Counted from the stretch's first letter, positions 45,767 to 57,486 are shown. The stretch is DNA of 64,000 nt from Paramyrothecium sp. XJ0827 (GCA_020881915.1 JAJFPB010000001.1:3720001-3784000); one strand, 5' to 3'. A program made the numbers and translations. The notes: generated by a model from the letters alone, not told the origin.

Positions 45767-46720
45767 TCATCTCGCTCGGTTGCTTCTTTCGGGGTGGACT
45801 AAGGTGATATTTTTATAGTCGTTAGGACCACCCAACGCAGTTTCGCATCGAAGCAGGTCTTTTCCGCCGTCCTGGCGCGGCTGAGGCATGTCCAAAGTAA
45901 TCAGCCAATCCTCGTAAGAGACAGAGTCGTGCGTGTTGGGTCCTGTCCGCTGAAAGTGCATCACTGTGTACAGGTGGGGATTGACATAATCTACTCTCGG
46001 CCTGGAGACTATGGGAGCGATGAAGCGAAACCCGAGAGCCAAGATTCGAGCTCTCCCCTTCTGCTGAAACTCGATGGTCACGGCATCGAACCACTGGTCG
46101 CCCAGCAAAACGTCGTGCGGTCTTTGTATCAGGCGTGGGACTTCTAGTAATGGCTCTGAGGCCTGCGTCGCATGGTTTGTAGACCATTCGGGCGTTGCAC
46201 GTTCGAATTTGATCCTAATGCCTGCGATCTCACCCCTGGGGACAGGGAACTGGGCTTGTCCTTCGAACGGTCTGACATGGGCATACGGCTGGTCCGTGGC
46301 ATACTGCGACGAGTTACCCCCGGATAAAACTCGAGCACATACTTCGTTAGGTGATTCTGGTGATGTCTCGGGGGTGTGGCCGAGGACGACGTTGCGAACG
46401 TTTGTCATCTGATTGATAGGGGCACATCGTCGGTGATGTGGCAACAGACACATGTCTCGCTGCTGGGACATGCGAAAGTCATAGTCCCTGTCGGTGATCC
46501 TACTGGGAACACCCTTGGTGGTATCCTCGAGATTCATAAAGTGTACCGTGAAATTATTCGAAAATATCTCGTCCGAAGAAGCTTGGATCATGAAGGCTTC
46601 GCAGGGGCCGGCTGATCCCACCGCGGTGCCTCCGCCTCGCGCAGGCCACGGAGCCATTTCCATCTTCAAGAGCAACCCAAACGGCTTAACGATGGACTGT
46701 GGCAAAACTGAATTCGACAT
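45767..46720 (-). CDS. Hypothetical protein, lineage-specific
   Basis: A 317-residue open frame with a clean ATG and stop and no visible intron. I see no signal peptide, membrane segment or family motif. The content is balanced and globular-looking, with beta-like stretches (IFSNNFTVHFMNLEDTT, EIAGIRIKFERATPEW, WFDAVTIEFQQKGRARILAL, PHLYTVMHFQRTG), which could be a beta-rich domain. Six Cys are spread along the protein. The frame length is well above what chance gives in this GC range, and no overlapping frame is longer, so I treat it as a probable real gene of unknown role. Confidence 0.5.
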   Translation of the reverse strand: MSNSVLPQSIVKPFGLLLKMEMAPWPARGGGTAVGSAGPCEAFMIQASSDEIFSNNFTVHFMNLEDTTKGVPSRITDRDYDFRMSQQRDMCLLPHHRRCAPINQMTNVRNVVLGHTPETSPESPNEVCARVLSGGNSSQYATDQPYAHVRPFEGQAQFPVPRGEIAGIRIKFERATPEWSTNHATQASEPLLEVPRLIQRPHDVLLGDQWFDAVTIEFQQKGRARILALGFRFIAPIVSRPRVDYVNPHLYTVMHFQRTGPNTHDSVSYEDWLITLDMPQPRQDGGKDLLRCETALGGPNDYKNITLVHPERSNRAR

Positions 46721-47815
46721 GATAGGGCGATGTGCAGGTGAGAGCTCCGATGGTGGGCCTACTGCGCCGTTCTGATGTGCTAGTTCGTAAACATCCAGCT
46801 ACACAGTAAACAGGACAGGACAGGACGATCAATGCTTGTTGAGAGAGGTGCCCAAAGCACGCCGAGAGGAAACACACATCTGGAGTTATATGGCGAATCA
46901 AGTGAAGAGGAAGTAGCGACGAGCGCCTCGTGCTCGAGCGCGGGAAGTACTGTATGCTCGCCTACAAGCAGCGACTTCTCGCTTTGCATTTCAAGGTTGG
47001 CCCTGTTGAATCGCGTAGCCAATTGCTGGCTGGCTTATTGTGCTCAATATTTGGTGGAAGGTCTCAACAAGGTCCCTTTTTTGCCATACGCTCGCATGTC
47101 GCGAACCCAACTCTTGGTGTTGTGGGAATTGAGCCCACTGCCTTCACCGCAACATCCGAGGTTCGCAAGATCGGAGTCGTTCAAATCCACCGGAACGCTT
47201 GTTAAATGTGACGTACGCCTTTTCAGAAGACCTGATGTTCGGTTTTGGATCCGAATACAAAAACAATTGAGCGTTCGGTTAGACTTGACGTTAATATCGT
47301 AGAGGTCATGCTGCTGCTATATTATGATACCAAGGTATGGACTGAAGAGAAAACATGCAACAGTCAATCCTCACCTTCTTTTGGATGCAAAGTCCTGAAG
47401 GCTTCGTCGGGGCGTCGTCCTAGTGAGTTCTCTGCACAAATTGTATCCGGAGGCGTGCGGCATTCGAGCTGGCGCACAGAATGACACAAAACTCTGAGAA
47501 GGTTGCAACTTTGTCTTCACACTATCAAAGCCGTGCTCAAATGGAGGCGTCAATCATGAATCAATTCGTTTGCTTCAAGCCCAAGACAGGTTCCCTTGGA
47601 GCGAGAAGCCAGATACAGTACACAGACCGTTCGAGCCTGAAATAATTAAGAGAAAAAAAATAAGACCCAAATCGCTATGCGCCGGCTATGTGTCTCGCCA
47701 TCTGTGATACGATGCTAACATGCGTTCGTGCATTAAAGCAGGACCATTTCGATCTGTACCGCCAACATGCATCGCCGAAAACCAAAAAGTGCATTTCAAA
47801 GCGCCGTGGTTGCGC
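46721..47815. other. 1.1 kb intergenic region
   Basis: Promoter of the minus-strand hypothetical gene and 3' flank of the next one. On the minus strand at about 47120-47140 there is a sequence like a tRNA T arm (gtggg, ctcaatt loop, cccac), but the rest of a cloverleaf cannot be formed. An AT-rich run (agagaaaaaaaataag) lies near 47650. No exon is supported. Confidence 0.35.
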
Positions 47816-50800
47816 TCAGCCCGTTACTCTCTTAACCCATAGCCCTGTAGACTCAAAGTCGGCTTCCCTATCCAATCGCTTGTAAGCCAAATGCAGCTTG
47901 AGGCCGAGATCGTATTCTTGGCGCTGAACTTCGGCCAAGTCCTCCTTCAACACTTCGACCTTCTGCTTTTCGATTTCGCGCTTTCGGATGACCTCGGCGC
48001 TCGCCATGAGAGTATCGGATGGCATAAGCTCGGTCATCTGCTTGATGCTCTTGGTGAGGTTGACGCGACGATGAGCTAGGCTTTCGAGGCGAGCCTTCAG
48101 GTGAGCAACACGATCAGACGCTGCCGACAACTCAGGTGGCGCGGGCGGTAGGGCTTTGCTGGTAGACATCATCATGTCGGGGCTCTGTGTGATTTCGCCG
48201 TCGTTGAATGTGGGTGATTGCAGGGCGCTGTTGGGGTTTGTATGCGGCTTGCCGTCGCCAGAGAATGCGCGCGGGCTCGGCGCAGAAGGGTATGGCGACT
48301 TCATTGATATTATAATGGGATCTGGACTGGGTGCTTTGATGGTGTCGGCCCCTGGGTTGGGCCTCCTTCGGTCCATGATAGATGAAGGGTGGGCGGTTGG
48401 CATTGGCACGGGCGATTGCTCGTCCTCGGCAACGCTCGAAGTGGCGTAGGTGGTCACGCTGAAACGCGACGGAGGTTGCAGCCACGGTTCCTGGGCATCC
48501 GTGGTTATGGGCACGGTACTGACAGGTGGGTGGGGATCGACTACTTCAATTGGCTCTGGGTGGTCTGAATAATTCGAACTGGAAGTTGACAGTTTAGGCA
48601 GGTGAAGCGGCGCGAGCGTTGGCGGCTTTCTTTTGATGGTCTTATTTTGCTCGGACAAGGTCTGGGGGCCGAGCGCTTGGGCGGCTAGAGGATGGCTAGT
48701 GGTCGTCGTCGGTGGTGAGGAATATTGAGGGTAGGGAGTGACTGCCTCGTTGTAGGGAGAGTTGGGGTACGAGTGCGCTCCTAGCCTTGACTGTGCGACA
48801 TAATCGTTTCCAATATGGCCAAGCTTTTGGTTTGATGAGGGGAGGAGCCGTCGCAGAGTGGCGACTGCGCTACTAGGTGTTTCAGGATCTGATGGGCTAA
48901 CAGGAGACCTAGACAAGGAAACATCCCCGTGGCGGCCGGACGGCCGACCACCTCTCGTCGGCATGATCAGTGGTGGCACGTTCAAATTATCGCGGACGGA
49001 GGGTAGCATCGACGTGCGACCGCTGGCGCCCTGCCAAGGAGGACGGTTCTCTACAGGCTCTGGTTTGCTCCTGGCCAGCTGCTGCCTCATCCGTTGCCCA
49101 AAGGCATGAAGGGCATCCCCTGGCCGACTCGGTTGCGGTCCAGAGATGGTCGTGGTTACTCCGTACGAGGGGTTGTGAGCTGCTGGTTCGTGCCGCCCAG
49201 CGCTGCTCGCTTCGTTGGCGGTTGAGTCTCCAGACTGGTCGAGCCTCGCCCCTCCATTTCGAGAAGTAGGAACCTTGTCATAATGCTTGACCTTGTCCTT
49301 TTTCTCCTTTGTTTTGGCCTCTCTCAGAGCTGCAGCCGCAGCGTCCTGATGCTTTCGACGATCACGGCGCAACATCGGGATGCTGCTACCGCTCCGAGTT
49401 TGTTGGTCGGACCGGGAAGTTGTGGGTTGGGGTGAAGGCGGCGTTGGTTGTGCTGATCGAAGATATTGATGATGAGACAGATCGAAATCGTCGTCGTCGT
49501 CGTCGATGGGTGAAACATCGTCGTGCATGTGGCTGTGATTCCTTTGTCAGCGATTGAAGGGAGAGGATCAACGAGCGGCCCGTAGCGCATGCTACAGTGT
49601 AAGAGCAGTGGAATGCGCCTATGCATCCTGTTCACTGCGCGCCGGATCGCAGTGGTTACACTGAATCATGACTGACCAGGGGAAGGCTGTGGGGAGGAAG
49701 AAAGAAACGAAGTACTCGATTTCGGCCCAGCTACAAGCACTGCACGCAGCTGGGCATCGAGATGGGCTTTGTTTGTGTAGTAGACTCACCCGTTTCGCGC
49801 CGTGTTCCAATCAGGCGAGCTCGGTGGTGAGATTTGCTCAGCCGCCGACTGGCCATAACTGTAGTGGTAGCCGTACATGTTGTCCGTCGCGCCAGGGGAC
49901 GCCGCGCGTTGGTTGCTGTCGTTGTTGGATGCGGCGTTGGCGGGCGACGTCTGACGCAATGCCGCAAACAAGCCACCCCTCTTGCCGTTGTCGACAGAGC
50001 CCTGTAACCGCCGCGGCTTGCTTCTCGGTGCCTTGTCGTCAACCGGAGATGTGGTCTCGTCGGACTCGCTGGAGGAGTCAGAGTTGCGGCTAAAAAGAAG
50101 GAAAAAAGAAGGATCAGGACGTCAGCAGTCAAGTTCGAAATGAGTTCCAAAAGGAGAAAGGCGATGTGACGTTGCCTAAGGAGGCGTGGTAGAGTGCTTG
50201 GACTGCAATTGGCGTAGGAGAGGACCACGGGTAGCCAGTCCCAGCACCAGGGAAAGCCGAGCTGTCAGCCCTCCCCTCTCCATCCCCTCCCCTCCCACCC
50301 CCCTGGCTGTGCATCGGTAGCCCAGCCGTTCAGGTAGGTAGAGCAGGTAGGGGCAAGGGCAAAGGAAATAACTTGAAGTAATAATAGCCAGACTGCAGTG
50401 AGGCACCCGGCCGGAGATGCGCGCACTGGGCAGCATGATCCACAGTTCGAATGCTGGGTCAGTAAGGAACGTCGCCAGCTTTCGAGCCTTGCGATCGGTC
50501 CTTGCCGAAAAGAAGGGGGCTTCGAGGAAAGAAAGGGAGAAACGAGAACAGAACAGAGCAGGCAGGGGATTTGGCCAAGAAAATTCCGAGCTTGTTTGGG
50601 TATCGAAATGCAGAGTCTGGCGTAGAGCAGATAATTGGAAAGGACTTGACTTACCGACTGGGGGATTCATCACCCAAAGCCACGGTCTTGCCCCTGCGAA
50701 TCTCATACTTGAACGTCCCGTCGGTAGCGTCTACAGCATTGAGACGGTTCTCGAAGCTGTTCTGCCAGAAGGCCTTTTCGTGATCGGAACCGTTGCCGTT

Positions 50801-50905
50801 GCCATTGCCATTGCCCCCCGTCAACTCGGCGCCGCGTTGCCTGTGAGTGTGAAGGAACCCTACGGGGGATGCAGTGGTCCTGAGGCGGTCCCACATGACA
50901 GGCAT
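47816..50905 (-). CDS. Large Ser/Pro-rich disordered protein with C-terminal coiled coil, unassigned
   Basis: I do not know this family. Exons 50905-50655, 50089-49790 and 49532-47816 join exactly in frame to 755 residues. The N terminus begins MPVMWDRLRTTASP and includes a short structured part (EKAFWQNSFENRLNAVDATD, then FKYEIRRGKTVALGDESPS). Exon 2 continues RRNSDSSSESDETTSP and GKRGGLFAALRQTSPANAA. Exon 3 is long, Ser/Pro/Thr-rich and disordered, and ends in a charged coiled coil (VAHLKARLESLAHRRVNLTK, then a second helix EVIRKREIEKQKVEVLKEDL) and a conserved-looking tail (LHLAYKRLDREADFESTGLW). The introns are 565 and 257 bases, unusually long here. The pattern suits a scaffold or polarity/signalling protein, but that is a guess. 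Confidence 0.7.
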
Positions 50906-53900
50906 TGAAAGTCTGTGATCGACCAAGCTCGCATGAAGTCGATGGCAGAAGACGAGAAGTCGGTAGAGGAGGACGACGAGCTCAAGCCGGATGAGCGAGG
51001 ACGCAAAGGCCCAAAAGGACGGGGCAAATGTGCAGTGCGAGGTCGGAAAGTGAGGTCAGGCAGGTAGGAGTTTAATTATAGCTAATATCGGAACGTTGCC
51101 AGGAGGTACTCAGACGATGTATCTTAACCGAGACGACATCGAATGGCGTGGGCTTTGGCAAGGCAGGGTATCTGTAGATGAGGTAATGCCAGGTAAGGCA
51201 AAGGCAACGTAAAGTAGGTCAGGTAGAGTACCTTCTGGTAGCAAAGATAAGGTAGAAAGACGGGGCCAGGCACAAGATTCTTCCCACCACCCGACCGGCG
51301 AAGCTGGCCCTACCGATGGTTTTGAACAACAACCCGGCTTGTTAGCGGTTTGGCCAGCTCGTCCGATCTCAAGACCTGCTTTGCCCTTATTAGGGGCGGA
51401 GCTCGTTTCGCTAGTGCGGAGGGAATGGCCTGCGTCTCGGCCGCGAGCCTCTTGCTACAAGAAGATTCGTCCCTGTTTCTCCCTTGGCTGCGGCCGCGGG
51501 ACCTCCCAAGGGACTTCGGACAATTTCACAAAGGCACTCTCAGGCGCCTCTTGCACGCAGGTGGTGCTTACTGTGACCACGCGCTTATCTGCGCGTCTTT
51601 CGTCACCTGTCAAGGCCAGGAGGTTCCCCTGGCCTGATGGGCCACAACGGGCTAAGTCAAGCAGTGAGAGCGGGTGTAAGTGCACGTCTGCATGAGCTGA
51701 GAATGGTTGGCTGCTAAGCGCTCACGTCAACCGCGCATGGTTGCAGGCCGCATTGTCTGGAAGCCGAACAAGGCACTCGTGCCCACTCAACATTGATGGA
51801 ATCGGTCATTCCGGGGTGGAACGGCTACGTCGGACGCGCAGAGCTGCAACACATCTGCCTGATGCGGCCCAGTATCATATCATGGTGCTCTCCCTGTTTT
51901 GAGACCCTTCCAACACATGGCCGTGACGCCGGACTCAATTCGGCGTTGGGGGCTAGTCTGGTTGCCAGAAGGGCACAGACTCTGCGCCTTGCCAATGAAC
52001 TACCGCTGCCGTCTGTGGCCCTTCCATTTGGGGGTCGACCGTCTGGACCACGGCAAGCGTTTGCACTAGAACCTGAAACTTTTCTAGCCTCGGTGGGCAT
52101 TTGGTCTTGTTCACCGCGAGCCTTACGACGTCTCCATGTCTGACAACGGCCGCGGAATCGCTCCGGCGCTACAGTGGCTCGATTGGTGAGCCGTCTGAAA
52201 ACAAAACATTTGGCCAGAGTCAGAGAGCATGCATGCTTCGTAGCCCGACAGCACACGGCAGACCCCTGGGCGCAAAGAGCGAGCTGGTGGCTTACAATGC
52301 AGGTCCTGAAATCATTGGCTACTCACGGGTTGGGTATGGCGACCCATGGGATTGGGAAATGATTGTGTTCATGTTCCGAATTTTAATTATGCTTTACATT
52401 CGTCGACGGAACAGACCCGAGCTCGTACGAGTTTCCGGATGGGCGTACTTGAGACAACCGAATTGGCGGCATCTTCGTTCTCGGTGATGATACCGAAAGC
52501 AACTCTGATTTGCAGATCGTCTTCTGTGCATCCGACAATCCACAATTACCACCTTGGGTGGAAGAGCTTACCAACTACTACAATATTCGAACGGCACCCA
52601 CATGTCATCCTACCAACCTGCCTTACCATCAAAGTCTGTTCCAGGTCCTTTCAGAAGTCAGTTCATCCACGAAAATGCTGCGTCATAAGCTTAGAGCTCG
52701 AGAGGCTCCCTCATGTGGATCGTATTATTGGCCTGCAATTACTTCCATACCCACCCGCAGAGTGGATGAGTGGAAATCACGTACGACACGCCTAAGCGCA
52801 AACTGATCCCTCAATCTAGCATCCCAGTTTGCTTGCTCAATCAGGTAACGCTTTAGGACATCCCGGGGACGCTATTCGTCGCTCCAAAGTGTTGTTATTC
52901 GCACTAAAACAGTCTCAGCCAAAGGAGGCTAGGGCTACTAGACAGTGTTTGCTTAAAATAGGCCCCGTCCCTTTTGATGATCTCGTCGAGGAAATTCGCG
53001 TCAGACCAGCTGGCTTACTGTAGCATTGTTCATGGAGAAAGGCTAGGTACGCACGGAAGTGTCGACAGCCCGTATCAAAACAGACACCGTAGTTGCCGTG
53101 CCATGCAGCATCTCAGGAGCCGCGACCAAGTAAGGTATCAATGGAAACTTGGGAATCATGGGCAGCTTTTGCACACCCACAGGTGCGCAGCTCGTTTTGA
53201 GCGGAGTCAGAGCTTTCGACGGTGGCCCGATCAATGCGCGGAGGGCCCTTTTCGGTTCCGTTCGGCTAAGGGGGCTTTTCTCCTGGCGATCAACTGCCGT
53301 AGCCACAATAACAAATTACTTCCGTACAAGCGAGTTTCATCCATATGACGACAGCCGCGCCGAAGGCGCACTAGTTGGGAACACGAAAGAGTACCCCTGT
53401 CACTTTGGAGACGACCACTGATCGTTGTAAGTCAGATCTCTGCCAGTTTCATTCGAGGCGAGAATATACAGGGTTGGCGCCTTCATTTCTGATATGTGGT
53501 AACCTACCATACCTACTGCCTGAGCGCAGCTCATAGCGGTCTCTGCTGGCAATTTACAGGGGGATAAGAGAAATGGCATCCGGCAATCCGTTCCCATGCC
53601 ACAAAAAAACGTGGATGAACATGGTACAGCACGACAAGTATTATAGACTGGCTTCGACTCAGGCTAACCGCTTGGAAAAGTTTGATAGCGTTTTTCCAAA
53701 GGGTAAGTGGTAATTATAGAGATATTAGTTCATTCTTTTATGTTCTCCAAACTGCATGGTGCGTCCTGGCCAGAGAAATAGGCTCTAAACAGCCGGCGAT
53801 TGTGTAGGCGCCCCAGAGAGAAGGTCTCCGACCAAATTAGATTGAGCTGATAGTGCCTGGTTGATTGCCTTGGATAGATATTGTTGTGAGCATAGTGCTT

Positions 53901-55972
53901 CCATGTACGTGTGTTTGGTACTGCAAAGATGGTATCTCAATGTCAAGCGTGGATTCCCCCAATGGTACATTGTCCATATTCCGTCAGGTCTTGTAAACGT
54001 AACAACCCAATCAATCGTCCACAGAGATAGAATGTTGCATGCAAGCGGCGTCGAATGCTTCTGCTTGGTGGCGTTCGCTTTTACGCTTTCAGCATGCTTG
54101 TTCCCAGGGACAATGCTCGTAGAGGTCAACATGACAACTATTGCAACACGCCTACAGCATTCGTGAATTACCGGTGCAATCTGGATGTGACGCCAAGCTA
54201 TTTCTATCTCATGTGGCGGAGAGATGCAATGGGTCGTACCCATAATCAATCATCAGGCAACTTCCCCGTAATGGCGCAAGTGTTGTCTTTCGTTCAACCG
54301 GCCGGGTGGTAAGAAGGCTGGCATGTTGTGGGCTCAGGAGCCTCGGGTTCCAATATCAAACACCGGAAACGGCCCACATGCCACGCTGCACTATTAAAGC
54401 CCAAAGCCAGCTTGCTGCCAAATCGGGCAATCAAAAGCCATTTGCCGCGGTGTCCTCTAGTGCGAATGAGAATATCTTTCAACTGATTATAAGGATAACA
54501 AGGTGTCTTAGATTTGGCCTCTTCATCTTCGATGCAAGTCTAGATACATCTGGCCACCCATTTGGACAGTGAAATCATTCGGTAGTCGTGGCATTGATCG
54601 ACGTGTTCTCTTAGCTCCCATGATCTAGAATGACGCAACCTGTTAAGCACGAGCGCGTAGATGAACGAATATCTTCGTCCAGAACAATGAGCAAACACCA
54701 CCACGCCAGGTGCGGAAAGCGATTGACCTGTGAATACGTCACTTGCAAGGCGCAGTGATGGTTTGGCGATGAGCCGAACCGGCTCTACAAACAAACGTCC
54801 ACAAATCTTGTACAATGAGCCTCGCCGAATGCGGCTGGGTGAAGTGGTGGCGGCCGCTGGCGAAGCATTATTGCGACTGCCATGGCTGGGACCCCGGTGG
54901 ACCCGACAAGAAACACAGCTTCAATGTAGCTTTACTACGGCGCCAATGGCCAGCCATGCTTCGTTCTGGAACAGTTCCAATTTCCCCATAGCGCAGTGCT
55001 CCCGTTTCGGCAGCCGGAATTGGCGAAACGTCCGGGGAAAGGGGAAGTAACTGAGGGCTTGGCATGGGACTGAAAGCCTGGATCGGGCCTCCCGGAGACC
55101 CTTCTCGCTGGATACAGGTTCACAATCATGTCAGCTATGCATTGAAGTGAGGACAGCAACAAGCAAGCGAGAGACCAGCTGCTGATCTCTTCCGTCCGTA
55201 CGCCTCGAGGCTAGTAGCGCGTCAGGGTCCAGCTCGGATCTGGAAGATTGTCTCGCCTCCGCGCATCAATCAGGTGACTCCTGTGGCATCCTGTCGATAA
55301 GCTACATACCAGTAGCGACAGCCGAAGCCTTTGTGCCTCGGGGGAGGCGCCCACAGCGGAGTCGCCAGCGCCAACCGAGGCCGAAGGACAGTTGCATGTT
55401 ACCGTCGCCCCGGCCGCAAAACAGAATTGGTTGAGGGAGGTACCGCAAGGGCAGCGGTACTCGCGCTTCCCGACGCCCAGGCACAGGGAAGGGTCTTTGG
55501 GGGGATCTGACGGAATTTCCGGGGCTGGCCGCGTACCTCGACTACTCCGGTGTCTGTTTCTAGCCGCATCTCAGTCCCGTAAGTACCTTCGTTCGGCACC
55601 TTGGCACCAGTACCCTGAGTCTCTTTCCGCGCCAAAGAGGTATTCATTGCTCATGAGTACCTCAATCCCCCATGATGCAGTACCGCCATTCTGGGTGCGC
55701 CCCCTTGTCCCAATCTGTCGAGTATCCTCAAAGCTTCATAACTTCGACTTACTCCGCCCGATGCTCCCATTCTTTGTCCTCGATCGCAATTCTCGCACAT
55801 CAAGGACCAACACAACTCTATCTCGACTCAACCAATTATCAAGTGCACAAAGTAGACTTGACCCAATAGACATTGAGTGGCTTCACTTCACCCCTGGCAC
55901 TACCTCGTTTAAGCTTCTCTTCTTACAGCATACCTACCTCGCTTCATCCAAATTCAACAGAAGTCGTCACTC
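50906..55972. other. 5 kb gene-sparse region
   Basis: No intact gene is recognised. Open frames are short, overlapping and interrupted. A cluster of aggtaag/aaggtac words lies at 51170-51240 (ggtaatgccaggtaaggcaaaggcaacg). A coding relic resembling a drug:H+ antiporter is listed at 53043-53306. Another open stretch at 52470-52690 (plus frame with NSDLQIVFCASDNPQLPPWV) could be a second relic. The last 300 bases are the F-box gene leader, pyrimidine-rich. Confidence 0.35.
53043..53306 (-). pseudogene. Probable relic of an MFS (drug:H+ antiporter-like) transporter
   Basis: The minus-strand frame contains LPMIPKFPLIPYLVAAPEML directly followed by HGTATTVSVLIRAVDTSVRT. The order loop-helix, AAPEM.HGTA, T.VSVL.RAV resembles the segment around TM11 of 14-helix MFS transporters (usually PxEx.GTAxSxxxFxRxxG). 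No other transmembrane part is intact nearby, the frame is short, and stops lie on both sides. I infer a decayed fragment. Chance resemblance is possible because the match covers only about 40 residues. Confidence 0.25.
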
Positions 55973-56863
55973 ATGATGTCTGATGTCGTGGATCGCCTCC
56001 TCTCCGCTCCGGAGCTGGTCGAGCTCATTCTTCTCCAACTTGACTACAGCACCCTGCTCTGCCGCGCCAATCGCGTGTCCCGACAATGGCACGACATCAT
56101 CGCTACTTCACCTGAGATCCAGTCCTTGTTATTCTTCAATCCACTCCACGACAGACCTAGTGCCAAGAGTGCTGTCGAGTCCATCCAGAGTTCACAGATG
56201 TGGAAGAGAAGCTGGCGATTGCACAATCTTTTCCAGACGCAGGATCCACAGATAGAGGAATGCGAGGGTCAGACTGCTGTTACACACTCGTTCGAGGACC
56301 TTGTGCCGCCACAGGAACCATCTCCTACCGTCCACCCTATGGTCCTCGCCGGCCCAAGGAAAGCGTGTGCTCCACAGCCTGATCTTACCGGCCGTGGGGT
56401 TAGTTGGCGACGCATGCTCATCCAACAGCCTGCCATCACATGCATTGGCAGGGTCGTCATCCGGAAGCGACTTGACGGGTCAATTGTCACCGAGGTCAGC
56501 AAGGCTCAATGCCCGGATGGCCTTCGAATGGGGCATGCCTGGGATACTTTGAGAGAGAGCATGGTCCATCTCAAGTCAGACGTGTGTTTGATGCGCCTTG
56601 TCTGGTGGGAACCGACTCTCAGCGCTTTCGAAAAGGCTCTATATCCCATGGCCGACGACGTTCTACGCCTGTTCGATGAGGGGGCTCAGATGGTTGTAGC
56701 TCTTGGCTTCAGCGAATGTGCGCCCACCGACAAATTTTACGGCAAATTTGCATCCGAGTATGACGCACTGTGCCTGTGTGAGGACTTTGAACCTCTCGAG
56801 TTTCAGATGAAGAGGACTATCACGCCTGCGCGACCATCACGAAGGCGGGCTCACGTTGGGTGA
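55973..56863 (+). CDS. F-box domain protein
   Basis: A single exon for 296 residues. The N terminus, residues about 8-50, is an F-box: LLSAPELVELILLQLDYSTL, then LCRANRVSRQWHDIIATSP with the typical R-V-s-r-x-W. F-box proteins recruit substrates to SCF ubiquitin ligases through Skp1. No WD40, LRR or other known substrate module is visible in the remaining 240 residues, which include two short blocks (SWRRMLIQQPAITCI and HLKSDVCLMRLVWWEPT) common to a large class of ascomycete F-box paralogues. The ATG pair at 55973 and 55976 is ambiguous by one codon. Confidence 0.75.
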   Translation: MMSDVVDRLLSAPELVELILLQLDYSTLLCRANRVSRQWHDIIATSPEIQSLLFFNPLHDRPSAKSAVESIQSSQMWKRSWRLHNLFQTQDPQIEECEGQTAVTHSFEDLVPPQEPSPTVHPMVLAGPRKACAPQPDLTGRGVSWRRMLIQQPAITCIGRVVIRKRLDGSIVTEVSKAQCPDGLRMGHAWDTLRESMVHLKSDVCLMRLVWWEPTLSAFEKALYPMADDVLRLFDEGAQMVVALGFSECAPTDKFYGKFASEYDALCLCEDFEPLEFQMKRTITPARPSRRRAHVG

Positions 56864-57039
56864 GACATCAATCACAGACCTGAGAGGAGAGAACAGATGA
56901 AAATTGCCGGCAAGCAGCTGAGATGTTCTACACTGAACTCCTTATCCGACTTGATTTAGTGGGACGCTCTCCCGGCTGGATGCGAACCCCGTTATGTACA
57001 ACTTTGGCCCTATATACACCATGGCCGAGCTTCCTTTGC

Positions 57040-57486
57040 TCATAGACGGTGATATGTCTGCAACAATAACGCGATGAAGGTGGTGCACCAACTAGCATGA
57101 GATACCATACGGCCGGCAATCGGAGTGGCCGACCCGCTTCTACCGCGACTCCTGCCATCTACGCTGCCGTCGTGCTCTATATTCATGTCCGTGGTCAAGC
57201 CTGATGGGGTGCAGATGGTCCCCTCGGCACTGTCCATGACTCTGCTCCACTGGCCAGCGGCGCACCGTTGCCAGCTTGTGGTCATGCAGTTCCATTGGCC
57301 CTCCGAAGAGCATGCAGCGCCAACGGTCTCGGTGCGTCGCACAGGCGCATTATGCGACAGGCTGTCGGTGGATGGCATGTCTGGTAACGAATGCGCAGAT
57401 ACTGCGATTAGAGCCGCAGCAAGCAGTGCAATGTATGATGTTTTGGAGGAAGGGTTCCGTGAGGACATCAGGACGGTAAGATGCAT
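57040..57486 (-). CDS. Small secreted protein with carbohydrate-binding-like Cys motif
   Basis: A 148-residue frame. A hydrophobic signal-like segment lies at about residues 18-33 (YIALLAAALIAVSAHS). The mature part carries a four-Cys motif, CSSEGQWNCMTTSWQRC then GQWSRVMDSAEGTIC, like the chitin-/carbohydrate-binding-like modules that follow the pattern C-x-x-x-GQWnC-x-x-x-x-xQRCasGqWS-x-x-x-x-x-AxGT-x-C in fungal extracellular proteins. A possible C-terminal hydrophobic stretch (WCTTFIALLLQ) may be a GPI signal or a frame running past an intron. Ligand unknown. The first ATG gives an N-terminal extension of six residues before a second ATG that starts a cleaner signal peptide. The C-terminal 40 residues are the least certain. 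Confidence 0.55.
   Translation of the reverse strand: MHLTVLMSSRNPSSKTSYIALLAAALIAVSAHSLPDMPSTDSLSHNAPVRRTETVGAACSSEGQWNCMTTSWQRCAAGQWSRVMDSAEGTICTPSGLTTDMNIEHDGSVDGRSRGRSGSATPIAGRMVSHASWCTTFIALLLQTYHRL

Noticed and set aside
47110..47190. tRNA-like T arm on the minus strand (gtggg-ctcaatt-cccac)
   Set aside because: The acceptor stem, D arm and anticodon arm cannot be formed at the right distance, so this is at best a relic or chance.
53785..54249. 154-residue minus-strand frame
   Set aside because: The residues look like random translation (many His, Cys and Trp scattered) with no motif and no splice structure; I could not support it as a gene.
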